Source: CAZDCZ01 sp964504155 (GTDB taxonomy: Bacteria; Bacteroidota; Bacteroidia; Bacteroidales; UBA12077). Taken from it: 24,057 bases of DNA. The position numbers and the translations under genes are program-made. This document shows positions 23,671-24,057 of this stretch, piece after piece. The stretch spans positions 1-24,057 of the forward strand of contig CAZDCZ010000050.1 in NCBI GenBank assembly GCA_964504155.1, written 5' to 3'. Under the pieces are notes generated by a model. That model was not told where the DNA came from. It did not search any database and saw only the letters and a program-made list of their open reading frames with translations. Each line of letters begins with the position of its first letter. Positions within the stretch are counted from its first letter, which is position 1.

Positions 23671-24057
23671 AATATGTAATATATAATAAAAATAAGAACA
23701 GTTAACACACCAATTTACACTACACTATACAATAACAGTAAGATATTTTTAATTATAAAACAAGAATTAAAGAAATAACAATTATAGCAAATATCAGTTA
23801 CACCGAAAAACGGTGCACGTACATAATAGCAAGCTAATTGTAAGATGACTATTTAAACCCGAAAAATTCACGAATTTTTAGCGATTAAGAAATACTAACA
23901 AATTTGGAGTTTTTAATAACCCCAAATTTGGGTATTTCTAAATCGGGATTACCCGCATTGCTTCTCACTATCCATCGCACATTCATACAATTCGTTACAC
24001 TTTTGTATGAATAATGCGGATTAATATTTTTGTCATATACTCATAAATTGAATTAAA
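23671..24057. repeat. Non-coding right edge with four inverted repeats
   Basis: No gene is recognised. Four hairpins lie within 220 bases. They are CACCG-AAAAA-CGGTG (23801-23815); AAAAATTC-AC-GAATTTTT (23862-23879); a long one with arms 23883-23907 and 23922-23944 (CAAATTTGG/CCAAATTTG inside, GATTAAGAAATAC/GTATTTCTAAATC outside, one mismatch); and ATTCATACAA-N12-TTGTATGAAT (23981-24012) with CGCA/TGCG outside. In the long hairpin, minus-strand RNA adds a G-U pair where plus-strand RNA has an A-C mismatch. Confidence 0.7.

Overview
The window comes from an AT-rich member of the Bacteroidota, most likely of the Bacteroidales/Marinilabiliales type. The evidence is a SusC-like TonB receptor with an N-terminal carboxypeptidase-regulatory domain, a type IX secretion (T9SS) C-terminal tail, a GSCFA-family protein, the gene order sigma-54 regulator - lptE - TPR protein - secG, and several promoters of the Bacteroidota form TAnnTTTG.

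Positions 1-3190 are an accessory strip. On the minus strand lie a MntA nucleotidyltransferase and its HepT (HEPN) partner, a type VII toxin-antitoxin pair in which HepT has no usable start codon, and then a small membrane-anchored coiled-coil protein. Next come debris of mobile and chromosomal genes: the start of an IS481-like transposase, the end of an OmpA-family protein and the end of a tyrosine recombinase. An intact-looking ParE/RelE-type toxin-antitoxin pair follows on the plus strand. Last is the tail of a REP-associated tyrosine transposase (RayT), flanked by two inverted REP-like elements that both start with GTAG.

Positions 3195-16413 are core chromosome, all read on the minus strand. 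The order of transcription is: sigma-54 activator, lptE (LPS export lipoprotein), a TPR-like protein, secG with a terminator, groL with a terminator, a long metH leader, metH, metF, lepA and glsA. MetH and MetF are consecutive steps of methyl-group and methionine metabolism. The locus sigma-54 regulator/lptE/TPR/secG is an envelope-biogenesis cluster. groL stands without groS next to it, and the gap is too short to hold one.

Positions 16724-21512 are on the plus strand: kdsB (CMP-KDO synthetase, LPS core), a secreted lamin-tail-domain protein with a T9SS tail, and a 914-residue TonB-dependent receptor. A palindromic repeat element closes this unit.

Positions 21702-23604 are on the minus strand: a monoacylglycerol-lipase-like alpha/beta hydrolase, then a GSCFA-family protein. 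The last 450 bases hold no gene I recognise but do hold four clear inverted repeats.

No complete new defence or mobile system is evident. The most unusual signals are the RayT remnant with its GTAG-type REP pair, the start-less HepT, the metH leader bounded by an inverted repeat, and the hairpin cluster at the right edge.
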